Source: Planctomycetota bacterium
GTDB lineage: Bacteria > Planctomycetota > Planctomycetia > Pirellulales > Lacipirellulaceae
NCBI GenBank assembly: GCA_013152205.1
Contig: JAADGV010000050.1
Coordinates: 1-64,000, forward strand
Length of the DNA: 64,000 bases
Reading direction: 5' to 3'
Shown here: one piece after another, positions 1 to 7,667 of the stretch
Layout of the letters: each line of letters starts with the position of its first letter
Numbering within the stretch: position 1 is the first letter of the stretch
The notes under the pieces: generated by a model
What the model was told of the DNA's origin: nothing
What the model saw: only the letters and a program-made list of their open reading frames with translations
Databases searched by the model: none
Translations under genes and position numbers: made by a program

Positions 1-68
1 AATGAACTGAATCGCGTAACCCGTTGAAGAGCAACGGCTTCGGTCGCGGGCGATAGGAAAAGAAAGAG

Positions 69-140
69 CTGGGGAACTAGGATTTGAACCTAGACTGACG
101 GAGTCAGAGTCCGTAGTGCTACCGTTACACTATTCCCCAG
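69..140 (-). tRNA. tRNA-Gln, anticodon CUG
   Basis: Read on the minus strand this is a 72-nt cloverleaf. The 7-bp acceptor stem CTGGGGA pairs with TCCCCAG, the anticodon stem ACGGA/TCCGT encloses loop CTCTGAC with anticodon CTG (plus-strand 105-107), and the T arm is CTAGG-TTCAAAT-CCTAG. CCA is not encoded. It reads glutamine CAG codons. The 5' half is duplicated at 13795-13833, which makes this gene the insertion target of the element to its right. The DNA immediately upstream of the tRNA 5' end therefore belongs to the element, not the original host flank. Confidence 0.93.
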
Positions 141-144
141 TAGT
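102..144. repeat. Left attachment-site repeat (attL)
   Basis: These 43 bases are identical to 13795-13837. They cover tRNA-Gln nucleotides 39 to 1 plus four bases beyond the 5' end. Beyond the identity lies a short dyad, GTTG (143-146) and CAAC (155-158), around TTTCATAT. The right copy of this dyad carries paired substitutions. Confidence 0.85.
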
Positions 145-321
145 TGTTTCATATCAACAACTTGCGTCAATTCTGTTTTCTCAGGATTTTCTACGACGCC
201 CGTCTCGACGCCTGGCTAGCCTAGTGATACGATATGTACGTACAGTGAATTTCAAAGGTGACGCCCAATTGGTTGCAGCCAACGGGCGTCGTGACGCCTA
301 CTCCGGAAAGAGGTACACGCC

Positions 322-1494
322 ATGGCGAATTCTACCAAGCCCCCTCAAGCAGCGAAACCTGAAAAGCCTTACCCAAACTTCCCGCTTTACCCCCACCGCA
401 ATGGCCAATGGGCGAAAAAGATCAGGCAAAAGACCTACTATTTTGGCCCGTGGCCTGATTGGAACGTTGCTCTGGAGCGATACGAAGCCGAACAGGATAA
501 GATTGCCAAAGGTGAACCAATTCAGCCGCTAAGCGAATCTGCCAGCTTGACCGTCGGCGATCTTTTCAACGAGTTTCTGAACGCTAAGCGAAGACTCGTT
601 GAAAGAGGGATACGTTCGCCGAGAACTCTTCACGACTACCGTCGAACTTGCGATGCGATGGTAGAAGTTTTCGGCGACAAGAGGCCCGTAGCGAGTCTTG
701 GCCCTGCCGATTTCGAGAAGCTACTAGGCCGCAAGGCGACTGGCAGCAAATCGTCTCAGAACTCTCTCGTCGTCCGTTGTAGTGTTCCCTTCAATTGGGC
801 GGCTAGCAAGAAGCGTGGTAAGGAACGCATAGAAGAAGTCGACTTTGGTGAGTCTTTCGTGAAGTATTCCAAGGCTGACGTTGAGGAAGAAATCGAAGAC
901 CGTGGCTATCGAAAAGACTTCACTCGCAAAGAGACTTTAGCCTTGTTAGAGACAGCTACTCAGCCGTTGAAGTCGATGGTTCTGCTAGGGATAAACGTAG
1001 GATTTGGCAACAACGATTGCAGTACGCTAACGCTGAATCGCCTTGATATTGAAAACGGCTGGCATGAACACCGCAGGCCGAAGACAAAAGCCAAGCGACG
1101 GGCAAAGCTCTGGCCAGAGACAATCGAAAGTATTCGCGAGTGGCTGGAAGTGCGACCAGAAGCCTCAGACGAAAAGGACGCGGAGCTAGTGTTTCTCACG
1201 ACCAATGGTCGGCCTTGGGTAGACGGTTTGAAAAACTCTGTTACCGATCAATTCACAAAATTGCTCAAAGCTGCTGACGTAGAGGTTGTGAAGCTGCGGG
1301 GGTTCTATGGGCTGAGATTTTCTTTTCGCACCCAAGCCGATGAGGTATTAGACGACGCGGCAATCGATTGCGTTATGGGTCACAAGAGAAGTGATATGGG
1401 CAGCCACTACCGTCAATCAATTTCTGATGAACGATTGCAAAGAGTTAGCGACCAGGTCCACGGCTGGCTGTTTGGAGGGCAGAAGAATGACTAG
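322..1494 (+). CDS. Tyrosine-recombinase integrase with altered catalytic box
   Basis: A 390-aa integrase next to its tRNA target; family members cut and join DNA at att sites through a catalytic tyrosine. The start ATG at 322 follows a GGAAAGAGG-like ribosome site. The N-terminal half resembles a core-binding domain. In the C-terminal domain I see a GLR motif, then an MGH motif and SHYRQ with the likely catalytic Tyr. Two positions are odd. The usual box II LRH is LRF here, replacing a histidine that is normally catalytic. The box I arginine region reads GFGNNDC, with no arginine; I recall similar GFGN motifs in other planctomycete integrases, so that change may be family-typical. Activity is uncertain. 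It overlaps the next gene by 8 nt. Confidence 0.88.
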   Translation: MANSTKPPQAAKPEKPYPNFPLYPHRNGQWAKKIRQKTYYFGPWPDWNVALERYEAEQDKIAKGEPIQPLSESASLTVGDLFNEFLNAKRRLVERGIRSPRTLHDYRRTCDAMVEVFGDKRPVASLGPADFEKLLGRKATGSKSSQNSLVVRCSVPFNWAASKKRGKERIEEVDFGESFVKYSKADVEEEIEDRGYRKDFTRKETLALLETATQPLKSMVLLGINVGFGNNDCSTLTLNRLDIENGWHEHRRPKTKAKRRAKLWPETIESIREWLEVRPEASDEKDAELVFLTTNGRPWVDGLKNSVTDQFTKLLKAADVEVVKLRGFYGLRFSFRTQADEVLDDAAIDCVMGHKRSDMGSHYRQSISDERLQRVSDQVHGWLFGGQKND

Positions 1495-1960
1495 AGACGA
1501 AATTATACGCGATATTTCTGGTCCCTTCCTAGAGATCGGGCACTTGTGGAAACAAGCCTTTCCGAACATTGAGTTTAGTAGCCATGCAGCGATTGAATGG
1601 CTGGTAGCAGAGGAGGGTTTTTCTCCTAGCGAAGCCGATAAGGTACCCATTGGGGACTTTGTCAAGCTGCTAGAGCGTAAGCTTGGCATTCAGCCTAGGT
1701 GTGTCGTGCAACTTGACGAATTGAAAGCCACGATCCTTGGCATTCAGCAAGCAGATCTTACTGGAGGCCAGAGCAAGGTGGTTCGAGCCTTGATCGAAGC
1801 CGGTTCCGTTGGCTTGAGTGGGGCGCAATTGAAAAGCAAGTCTGAATCTGAAGACGCTGTCAAAACCCTCAGACGGATAGCTAGAAAGAATGACGAATGG
1901 CGTGATGCTATTATCTTTCCTGGCAAGGCCTACGGCGGGTATCACCTCAAACATCGTTGA
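1487..1960 (+). CDS. Hypothetical protein downstream of integrase
   Basis: A 157-aa protein starting inside the last codons of the integrase gene. The ATG at 1487 has GGAGGG eight bases upstream, which favours it over an in-frame start at 1391. I do not recognise the family. The sequence is charged and mostly helical in character, with no signal peptide or membrane segment. The C-terminal third contains RALIEAGSVGLSGAQLKSKS and a basic segment, reminiscent of a winged-helix region, but that is weak. Tight coupling to the integrase suggests co-expression and perhaps a role in integration control. Confidence 0.75.
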   Translation: MTRDEIIRDISGPFLEIGHLWKQAFPNIEFSSHAAIEWLVAEEGFSPSEADKVPIGDFVKLLERKLGIQPRCVVQLDELKATILGIQQADLTGGQSKVVRALIEAGSVGLSGAQLKSKSESEDAVKTLRRIARKNDEWRDAIIFPGKAYGGYHLKHR

Positions 1961-1967
1961 ACCCCTA

Positions 1968-2039
1968 AACGTCCCTAGACGTTGTCCCACACATTTCAAG
2001 AGCGGACTGCCTAAACTTGGATCAACAATCAACTGTTGA
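1968..2039. promoter_or_regulatory. Two dyads upstream of the HTH gene
   Basis: The gap between 1960 and 2054 holds two inverted repeats. AACGTC-CCTA-GACGTT is a perfect 6-bp dyad at 1968-1983. TCAACA-ATCAAC-TGTTGA is another at 2022-2039. Placement just before a predicted DNA-binding protein suggests operators, but the first could also be a weak stem-loop. No clear -35/-10 pair was found. Confidence 0.35.
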
Positions 2040-2053
2040 CCAAGGTTTGGGCT

Positions 2054-2503
2054 ATGAAACAATCCGCACCGAAGCATCTGCAAGAACAATTCCGGCTGGG
2101 CCGCGAGTATCTCGTCGTTGCAGGCAGCCAGGCCTTTCTTGCCGAGTCGGCAACAGTGGCCGGGAAAGATGGCTTCGACCATTTCGTAGCAATTTACTTG
2201 CCTTCTGTCTGGAAGTCGTTCCAAACGCTCGCTGAGGGCAAGTCTCAATTTCGCAAGGCTGAGGTAGCAAAAGCTGCTGGCGTCAGCCCTTCCACAATCG
2301 ATGCCTGGAATCTTCGCGGCATTATCCAACCCTCTATCAGAAAATCGGCAGGTGCTGGAGGAAGGCCGCAACTCTTTTCGATTTCTGATTGCTTCGCAGC
2401 CGCCCTCTGCGGTTGCCTAAGACGCCAGGGTGTTTCGATTGAGGTTGCAGGCAAAGCGGCCCTGTACGTTAGCCAAGGCGACGTTGCGGGGGTATCGCAA
2501 TGA
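2054..2503 (+). CDS. Helix-turn-helix protein, MerR-like
   Basis: A 149-aa protein. A TTG at 2036 is possible, but the ATG at 2054 is preferred. Around residues 70-100 the segment KAEVAKAAGVSPSTIDAWNLRGII looks like a MerR/excisionase-type helix-turn-helix, followed by a GGRPQLFSISDCFAAALCG segment as in the wing of such domains. The gene stop overlaps the next start (ATGA at 2500-2503), so both are translationally coupled. A likely role is regulator of element genes. The N-terminal 60 residues are not recognised. Confidence 0.75.
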   Translation: MKQSAPKHLQEQFRLGREYLVVAGSQAFLAESATVAGKDGFDHFVAIYLPSVWKSFQTLAEGKSQFRKAEVAKAAGVSPSTIDAWNLRGIIQPSIRKSAGAGGRPQLFSISDCFAAALCGCLRRQGVSIEVAGKAALYVSQGDVAGVSQ

Positions 2504-2751
2504 AGACCTTCACCCCCAACGAAGTCGCCGAAATCCTAGCAGTCGATCCCGATAAGGTGCGGCTGTGGATCAGGAATGGGGAGCTTCGCGGGTTCGATGT
2601 AGGCCAAAACCCGAACAGCAAAAAGCCCCGATACCGCGTTTCTGAAAAATCACTCGAAGCTTTCCAAGAGCAGCGGTCAATCGTCCCGATAACGTCAAGG
2701 CCTAGAAGGCGACAGCGAAAAAAGGATTCAGATTTTGTGAAGTATTATTGA
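2500..2751 (+). CDS. Excisionase-like small HTH protein
   Basis: An 83-aa protein coupled by a 4-nt ATGA overlap to the upstream gene. The N-terminal 60 residues, starting FTPNEVAEILAVDPDKVRLW, match the helix-turn-helix (HTH_17/MerR-like) pattern of phage excisionases: a recognition helix followed by RNGELRGF and a wing ending in RYRVSEKSL. The C-terminus is strongly basic (SRPRRRQRKK). Its size, position near the integrase and domain make it a good candidate recombination directionality factor or small repressor. Confidence 0.78.
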   Translation: MKTFTPNEVAEILAVDPDKVRLWIRNGELRGFDVGQNPNSKKPRYRVSEKSLEAFQEQRSIVPITSRPRRRQRKKDSDFVKYY

Positions 2752-2760
2752 GGCGGCAAC

Positions 2761-2800
2761 AAAAAAAGCCCGCTGGCCTTGATGGGACCATGCGGGCTAC
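2761..2800. terminator. Stem-loop with A-tract before the helicase gene
   Basis: AGCCCGC (2767-2773) pairs with GCGGGCT (2792-2798), and inner TGG/CCA bases extend the stem. Seven A residues precede the stem on the plus strand, so a Rho-independent terminator would act on minus-strand transcription. On the plus strand the stem sits three bases before a possible TTG start and could affect translation. Confidence 0.5.
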
Positions 2801-4201
2801 TTGAAAGCTTGTGTTGTGAGTATAGAAAAAAATTCCAATGGCAACAATGCTGCTACCAGCCGAATCGTAAACTTGACCGACCTGGGCAACGGTAGGCGGC
2901 TTGTGCGAAAGCATGGTAAAGATCTTCGATATTGCCATGCGTGGGGGAAGTGGCTTGTTTGGGACGGAACGCAATGGCGGCAAGACAATCTCAGCGTGGT
3001 TCAGCGTGCGAAAGACGCCGTTTTGGGCATGTACAAAATGGCAAGTGAACTTAGCAATCAAGCCGAACGACAAGAACTGGTCACTCATGCCAAAGCAAGT
3101 GAATCAAGTCAACGGATCGAGGCGATGGTCAAGTTGGCGAGAAGTGAGCCAGGCGTCGGCATAGAGCCTGACGAGATGGATTGCGACCCCATGCTATTGA
3201 ACTGTCGCAACGGGACGATCGACCTAAAAACGGGCGAGCTACTGCCGCACCGTCGAGAGGATTTGATTACAAAATGCTGCCCTGTGGGGTATGATTCCAA
3301 GGCAGAATGCCCTGTTTTCGAGGGGTTTATAGAAGCCATATTTGCTGGCGACGCGGCGCTAGCCGCCTATGCTCGAAAGCTCTGCGGATACTTCCTCACG
3401 GGAGTCGTCTCAGAACAAATTCTGCCAATCTTCTACGGCGTTGGGGCGAACGGGAAAAGCACTTTCACGAATATCATCCTTGCCTTACTTGGGCAGGGCT
3501 ATTCGATGAAAGCATCACTAGCCTTGCTGATGGCCAGTAAGGGCGACCGCCACCCGACGGAAATTGCCGACTTACACGGCAAGCGTTTTGTCGCTTGTAA
3601 TGAAACTGAAGACGGCAGGCGACTTGCCGAAAGTTTGGTCAAAGAACTGACTGGGGGCGACCGCCTCAGAGCCCGGCGAATGCGAGAGGACTTTTGGGAA
3701 TTTGAGCCAACGCACAAAATCATTCTTGCCACGAATCACAAACCCGAAGTACGTGGCACCGATCATGCGATGTGGCGACGGTTGAAATTGGTGCCGTTTG
3801 GAGTGGTCTTTGCTGAGAACGATCAGGATAAGCGGTTGCCTGAAAAGCTGCTTGCGGAACTTCCAGGCATTCTCGCATGGTGCGTGCAAGGCTGCCTTAC
3901 GTGGCAACGCGATGGCTTACAGCATCCCGACGCGGTGACGGACGCAACCTCACAGTACAAGGCCGGAGAAGACTTGATCCAAGCATTCATTGGTGAGTGC
4001 TGTATTGTATCGCAAGAGGTCAAGGCAAAGTCTAGCGACCTGTACGCGGCCTACAGGGAGTGGTGCGAACATACTGGAGAGTACGCCATTACACAACGAA
4101 AGTTTGGCGTAGCACTCACCGAAAGGGGCTTCCAACGCTATACGAATAATGGGACTTGGTACCAAGGCTTGGGGCTTGAACGGAAGGAACGGAACCTTTG
4201 A
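2801..4201 (+). CDS. D5/P4-type replicative helicase
   Basis: A 466-aa protein of the phage and plasmid primase/helicase group (D5-like, superfamily 3). NCRNGTIDL near residue 134 is the typical D5 N-terminal motif. GVGANGKST near 213-221 is the Walker A motif, RFVACNETEDG follows as Walker B, and ILATNHKPEVRGTD is the sensor motif before a basic MWRRLKLVPF. It would unwind the element's DNA during autonomous replication. At 466 aa it lacks an N-terminal primase-polymerase domain, so a host or helper primase may be needed. The start is uncertain: TTG 2801 or GTG 2816, neither with a good ribosome site. Confidence 0.88.
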   Translation: MKACVVSIEKNSNGNNAATSRIVNLTDLGNGRRLVRKHGKDLRYCHAWGKWLVWDGTQWRQDNLSVVQRAKDAVLGMYKMASELSNQAERQELVTHAKASESSQRIEAMVKLARSEPGVGIEPDEMDCDPMLLNCRNGTIDLKTGELLPHRREDLITKCCPVGYDSKAECPVFEGFIEAIFAGDAALAAYARKLCGYFLTGVVSEQILPIFYGVGANGKSTFTNIILALLGQGYSMKASLALLMASKGDRHPTEIADLHGKRFVACNETEDGRRLAESLVKELTGGDRLRARRMREDFWEFEPTHKIILATNHKPEVRGTDHAMWRRLKLVPFGVVFAENDQDKRLPEKLLAELPGILAWCVQGCLTWQRDGLQHPDAVTDATSQYKAGEDLIQAFIGECCIVSQEVKAKSSDLYAAYREWCEHTGEYAITQRKFGVALTERGFQRYTNNGTWYQGLGLERKERNL

Positions 4202-4350
4202 TTCAAAATTCCGGTTAAACGCCTTACGAGGCCCTACAAGGCGTTCAACCTGAAAAGTGGTTCCGATGGTTCCGTTGGTTCCGTTGGGGAGGAAATGAAG
4301 TAAAAGAAATAGTTTAGGTAAGAAGCCGATTTTTCCACAACGAACAAACG
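4202..4350. other. Candidate replication origin, iteron-like repeats
   Basis: Directly after the helicase gene comes a dyad AACGCCTT (4218-4225) / AAGGCGTT (4238-4245), then three tandem 9-mers GGTTCCGAT, GGTTCCGTT, GGTTCCGTT at 4259-4285, then an A-rich stretch. Origins of staphylococcal pathogenicity islands lie just 3' of the rep gene with iterons, so an origin is a reasonable guess. The dyad may instead terminate the helicase transcript. The rest of the gap to 4503 holds only a 7-bp stem (GACGCCC 4460-4466 / GGGCGTC 4473-4479). Confidence 0.4.
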
Positions 4351-4503
4351 AGAACCGCAAACAGCATCACGAAATCAGCGTAGACGGATACGTGATACGT
4401 AAGCCCTTGGAAGTGAAACGCTACAGGACAAGAGTCCGCGACAAGAATTGATTGAACACGACGCCCACTGTCGGGCGTCTGCCCAAACCTTAGGCACGAA
4501 AAG

Positions 4504-5013
4504 ATGGAAAACACGGTAAGTACGAGCAACAAACCGCAGATATTCAAGTCGGGAAACCAAGCGGCTGTCGGCCACGGTGCTCCGCTCGGCAACACGAACA
4601 ACCTACGCCACGGCAGACGGTCACGCAGGAAGCTCACGCTTGGGAAGTTACCCAAGGGTTGCAGTTGGATATCGACCCGAGTCAGTACGCTACGCCGTGA
4701 GTTGGAAGCCCTGACAGAGGACGCATACCAAGAGGTCGACACAAGGTCGGCCCTATTCATCCAATCTGCCTGCCGTCACGAAATGGCCGCCCTGCTGGCA
4801 CAACGATGGCTTCGCCTCTCAGCGGAAACCATGAGTCATGGCGAACGCCTTGCATACCTCCAGGCCACAGCGTCAGAGAGCGACAAGCGTGACCGTTGCG
4901 TCGAACGGCTTCACCTTGCCAAAGACGCCAGTAGCATCCTCGAAAGCCTCTACGCTCCTTCTATCACGGAGCTGTCATCAGAAGACACCGAAGAAAATTC
5001 TCAGGACACATAG
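4504..5013 (+). CDS. Hypothetical phage protein, possible small terminase
   Basis: A 169-aa protein. The N-terminus has a Gly/Asn/His-rich segment (KSGNQAAVGHGAPLGNTNN) followed by a basic patch (RHGRRSRRKL). I associate that pattern with small phage packaging or DNA-binding proteins. The rest is helical and charged, with an acidic tail. It begins the run of packaging and head genes (ParB-like, terminase large subunit, capsid), which fits a small-terminase role, but no diagnostic domain is visible. Confidence 0.65.
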   Translation: MENTVSTSNKPQIFKSGNQAAVGHGAPLGNTNNLRHGRRSRRKLTLGKLPKGCSWISTRVSTLRRELEALTEDAYQEVDTRSALFIQSACRHEMAALLAQRWLRLSAETMSHGERLAYLQATASESDKRDRCVERLHLAKDASSILESLYAPSITELSSEDTEENSQDT

Positions 5014-5022
5014 GAGACCATC

Positions 5023-5817
5023 ATGCCCTACAAAATCCACCCAGCCTGCGAAGCAAGCCCGGCAATGTCGCCAGAACGGTACGAGCAATTTAAGTCTGAC
5101 ATCGAGAAAAATGGGCTGGTGCAACCTATCATCCTACACAAGGGCAAGATCCTAGACGGTAGACACCGACAGCGTGCCTGTGATGAGCTTGGAGTTGAGG
5201 CTGAGTATCTGAAGGATGATGAGCTTGTCGAAACCGGTGGCGATCCATGGGCCTACGTGTGGTCCACGATGATGCGGAAGAATCATTCCGAATCGCAGCT
5301 CAGTATCTATGCGGCAGAATGGCAAAAAGTGGTCGGGCCTAAGAAGTCCGGGCCTAAGAAGAAGGCGACAGACGAAAATGCTAGCGATCCTATTGGTGGA
5401 AACGTTTCCACCAATACAGAAAAAGGCAAATTACGCGACACCGCAGGCGAGAAATTCGGCATCACGGGCCGCACGGTTTCGAAGGCCACGAACGTCCTAG
5501 ACAAGGGCTGCGAAGCCCTAAAAGAGGCGGTCAAAGACGGCAGCGTCAACGTCTCATTGGCAGAAAAGGTAGCCAAGAACCTCACGCCCAAGGCACAAGA
5601 GAAAGCTCTAGCTGAGGCCATGGCATCTGAGAAGCCTGAAAAGGTTTTGCGTGAGACTGTGAAGCCTGCGGCGAAAGAACCTCAACCGTTCAACTTGGAC
5701 GACAGGAGCGACAAGTTGATTCTGTGGTTACGCAAAGAGTTGGAATCGTGGCCGGAGGAAGTGCTTCCTCAGGCTTTTACGTTCATCAAAAGTGTCATGG
5801 CGGAGTTTAGAAAATGA
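5023..5817 (+). CDS. ParB-like nuclease-domain protein
   Basis: A 264-aa protein with AGGAG seven bases before its ATG. The N-terminal about 90 residues match the ParB/Spo0J N-terminal domain: a hydrophobic-IEKNGLVQPIIL strand, then ILDGRHRQRACDELG, the arginine-rich CTP/nuclease-type motif. A Lys/Pro linker (KKSGPKKKA) follows and then a helix-turn-helix-like segment (DTAGEKFGITGRTVSKA). Phage copies of this domain often act in DNA binding or protect element DNA. No parA is present, so plasmid-style partition is unlikely. The stop overlaps the next start by 4 nt. Confidence 0.85.
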   Translation: MPYKIHPACEASPAMSPERYEQFKSDIEKNGLVQPIILHKGKILDGRHRQRACDELGVEAEYLKDDELVETGGDPWAYVWSTMMRKNHSESQLSIYAAEWQKVVGPKKSGPKKKATDENASDPIGGNVSTNTEKGKLRDTAGEKFGITGRTVSKATNVLDKGCEALKEAVKDGSVNVSLAEKVAKNLTPKAQEKALAEAMASEKPEKVLRETVKPAAKEPQPFNLDDRSDKLILWLRKELESWPEEVLPQAFTFIKSVMAEFRK

Positions 5818-6074
5818 GCATTGAAGAAAACGAAGACCAAGCCAAGCGAATCTCAGAGGCCGTCTACAAGGCAACTTACGCGGCCACGCGCCAAGCGGTT
5901 GCCGATGAGATTCTTGTTTACCACACAGCAACCGTTGGCCCTGCAATCGAAATGGTTTTGGAAATGCAGCAGACCCTCAAGCTAATTGCAGACGGCCAGA
6001 TTCTCGTTGAGAAACATTTGGCCGACAGGGGAGACGACAGCGAACCTTGGCGAGAGAGCCTAGAGGACGATTGA
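5814..6074 (+). CDS. Small acidic hypothetical protein
   Basis: An 86-aa acidic protein translationally coupled to the ParB-like gene (ATGA overlap) and ending two bases before the terminase start. It is predicted mostly helical, with an Ala-rich middle (AVYKATYAATRQAVADE) and an acidic C-terminus. I do not recognise it. Position just before the large terminase would suit a small terminase or adaptor, equally with the 4504-5013 product. Confidence 0.6.
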   Translation: MSIEENEDQAKRISEAVYKATYAATRQAVADEILVYHTATVGPAIEMVLEMQQTLKLIADGQILVEKHLADRGDDSEPWRESLEDD

Positions 6075-6076
6075 GG

Positions 6077-7582
6077 ATGAATCTAAAGCAACTACAGCAC
6101 GACCCGGCAGCATTCCGCCAAGCGTTGTTGATTGACGCTGACAGTGGCCCGGTACGCTTTGGCAGCGTTATCGATGACTGGCAGCAAGCGGACTTCGCTG
6201 CCATTGATCCAGCCCTACGCCGGGTTGTAGGCCAAGGCGTAGAGGCCAAGCAAAGGGCTTGGCTAGAGCGTCCAAGAGGTCATAGCAAAACCTGCGATAT
6301 CGCGGTCAGTGCAACTTGGCTGCTGTTCGCCAGCCGTCGCAAGATAAGTGGCGTTGCATGTGCTGCCGACAAAGATCAGGCCGCACTGATTCGAGAAGCC
6401 ATCGATAGGCTACTTCGATGCAATCCGTGGCTTGCTGAATTGTTGGAAGTCAAAGTCAACAAAATTACGAACAGGCATACAGGCAGCGAGCTACAAATCA
6501 TTTCGAGCGACGTTGCTAGTTCCTACGGTCTGTTGGCCGATTTTGTAATCTGTGATGAACTTACCCACTGGGCCAAGAGGGACTTGTGGGATTCGATCTT
6601 TTCCACAGCAGCCAAGCGAAAGCATTGCTTGCTCTTGGTGATTTCCAATGCAGGATTTCGGGAGTCTTGGCAGTGGGAGCTACGTGAAGCCATACGCAAC
6701 GATCCTGCTTGGATTTTCAGCCGTCTTGATGGTCCTGTAGCGAGCTGGATTTCTGAAGAGCGTCTTGCCGAGCAACGCCGATTGTTGCCAGACAAAGTCT
6801 TTCGCAGATTGTGGTTGAACCAGTGGGCCGATGGCAGTGGCGATGCGTTAGAGCTTGACGACCTGGAATCTGCAATCTGCCTGAAGCGACAACCCAACAG
6901 CCTTGAAAAGGGCTGGATTGCTGTAGCTGGTTTAGACATTGGATTGAGCAGAGACCATTCAGCCCTGAGCGTAGTTGCCAAGCATGTTGGCTACACCGAG
7001 CGTATCACCAAGCCTAAGCGTCGACGATATGGTACGAACGCTGCCCTTGAAGACCTTGGGTTTCTGGAGTCTGCCAAGCAAGAGGCCGAGTACAAGCATC
7101 ACCCCGGAACCGGTAGGGTTCGATTGATGGCGGTTCGGACTTGGAAACCAGACGGCGGCAAGGTCGAACTTGAGGCCGTCGAAAAAGAGATTATCGCCTT
7201 GCGTCAACGATTCCAGTTGCAAAGCGTACATTTCGATCCTTGGCAGGCTGAGTATCTTGCCGAGCGATTGGGCAAACAGCACATACGTTGCGAAGCTTGC
7301 CACTTTACGCCAGCCAATCTGCAAGAGATGGCAGTTTCGGTTCTGGATAGTTTCCGAGAAAAGCGGCTGGAGCTTTTCCCGCATGAGCAACTAATTTCGG
7401 ATTTGAAGAAATTACGCATCGTCGAAAAGTCTTACGGCTATCGACTGGTGTCACCACGTACCACCTTCGAGGGTCATGGCGATGTAGCAACGTCATTGGC
7501 AATCGCACTAAGGGCAGCCCGACAAATTCGTATGCAGTCAGTATTGACTTCCGATCGGCAATTGGTTCTGTTCGGAGGGTAA
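6077..7582 (+). CDS. Phage terminase large subunit
   Basis: A 501-aa packaging ATPase/nuclease. The ATG at 6077 follows GAGG and starts two bases after the upstream stop; an earlier in-frame start at 6047 would overlap that gene. RPRGHSKT (residues 66-72) is the terminase-type Walker A and DFVICDEL (160-161 acidic pair) the Walker B. The C-terminal half carries nuclease-type aspartates in GLDIG, in HFDPWQ and in GHGDVATSLA. It would cut and pump DNA into a prohead. The gene appears intact, in contrast to the MuF-like gene farther on. Confidence 0.9.
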   Translation: MNLKQLQHDPAAFRQALLIDADSGPVRFGSVIDDWQQADFAAIDPALRRVVGQGVEAKQRAWLERPRGHSKTCDIAVSATWLLFASRRKISGVACAADKDQAALIREAIDRLLRCNPWLAELLEVKVNKITNRHTGSELQIISSDVASSYGLLADFVICDELTHWAKRDLWDSIFSTAAKRKHCLLLVISNAGFRESWQWELREAIRNDPAWIFSRLDGPVASWISEERLAEQRRLLPDKVFRRLWLNQWADGSGDALELDDLESAICLKRQPNSLEKGWIAVAGLDIGLSRDHSALSVVAKHVGYTERITKPKRRRYGTNAALEDLGFLESAKQEAEYKHHPGTGRVRLMAVRTWKPDGGKVELEAVEKEIIALRQRFQLQSVHFDPWQAEYLAERLGKQHIRCEACHFTPANLQEMAVSVLDSFREKRLELFPHEQLISDLKKLRIVEKSYGYRLVSPRTTFEGHGDVATSLAIALRAARQIRMQSVLTSDRQLVLFGG

Positions 7583-7667
7583 GGCGGATTACTGGCGGCA
7601 GAAAATTCGGCTTCAACTGAGGGTTCAGAAGTCTCACCGGACGCGGTGATTGACGGAGGTACCTCAG

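Noticed and set aside
5023..5817. Plasmid partition system
   Set aside because: No ParA gene or parS-like repeats are present; ParB-like nuclease domains are common in phages.
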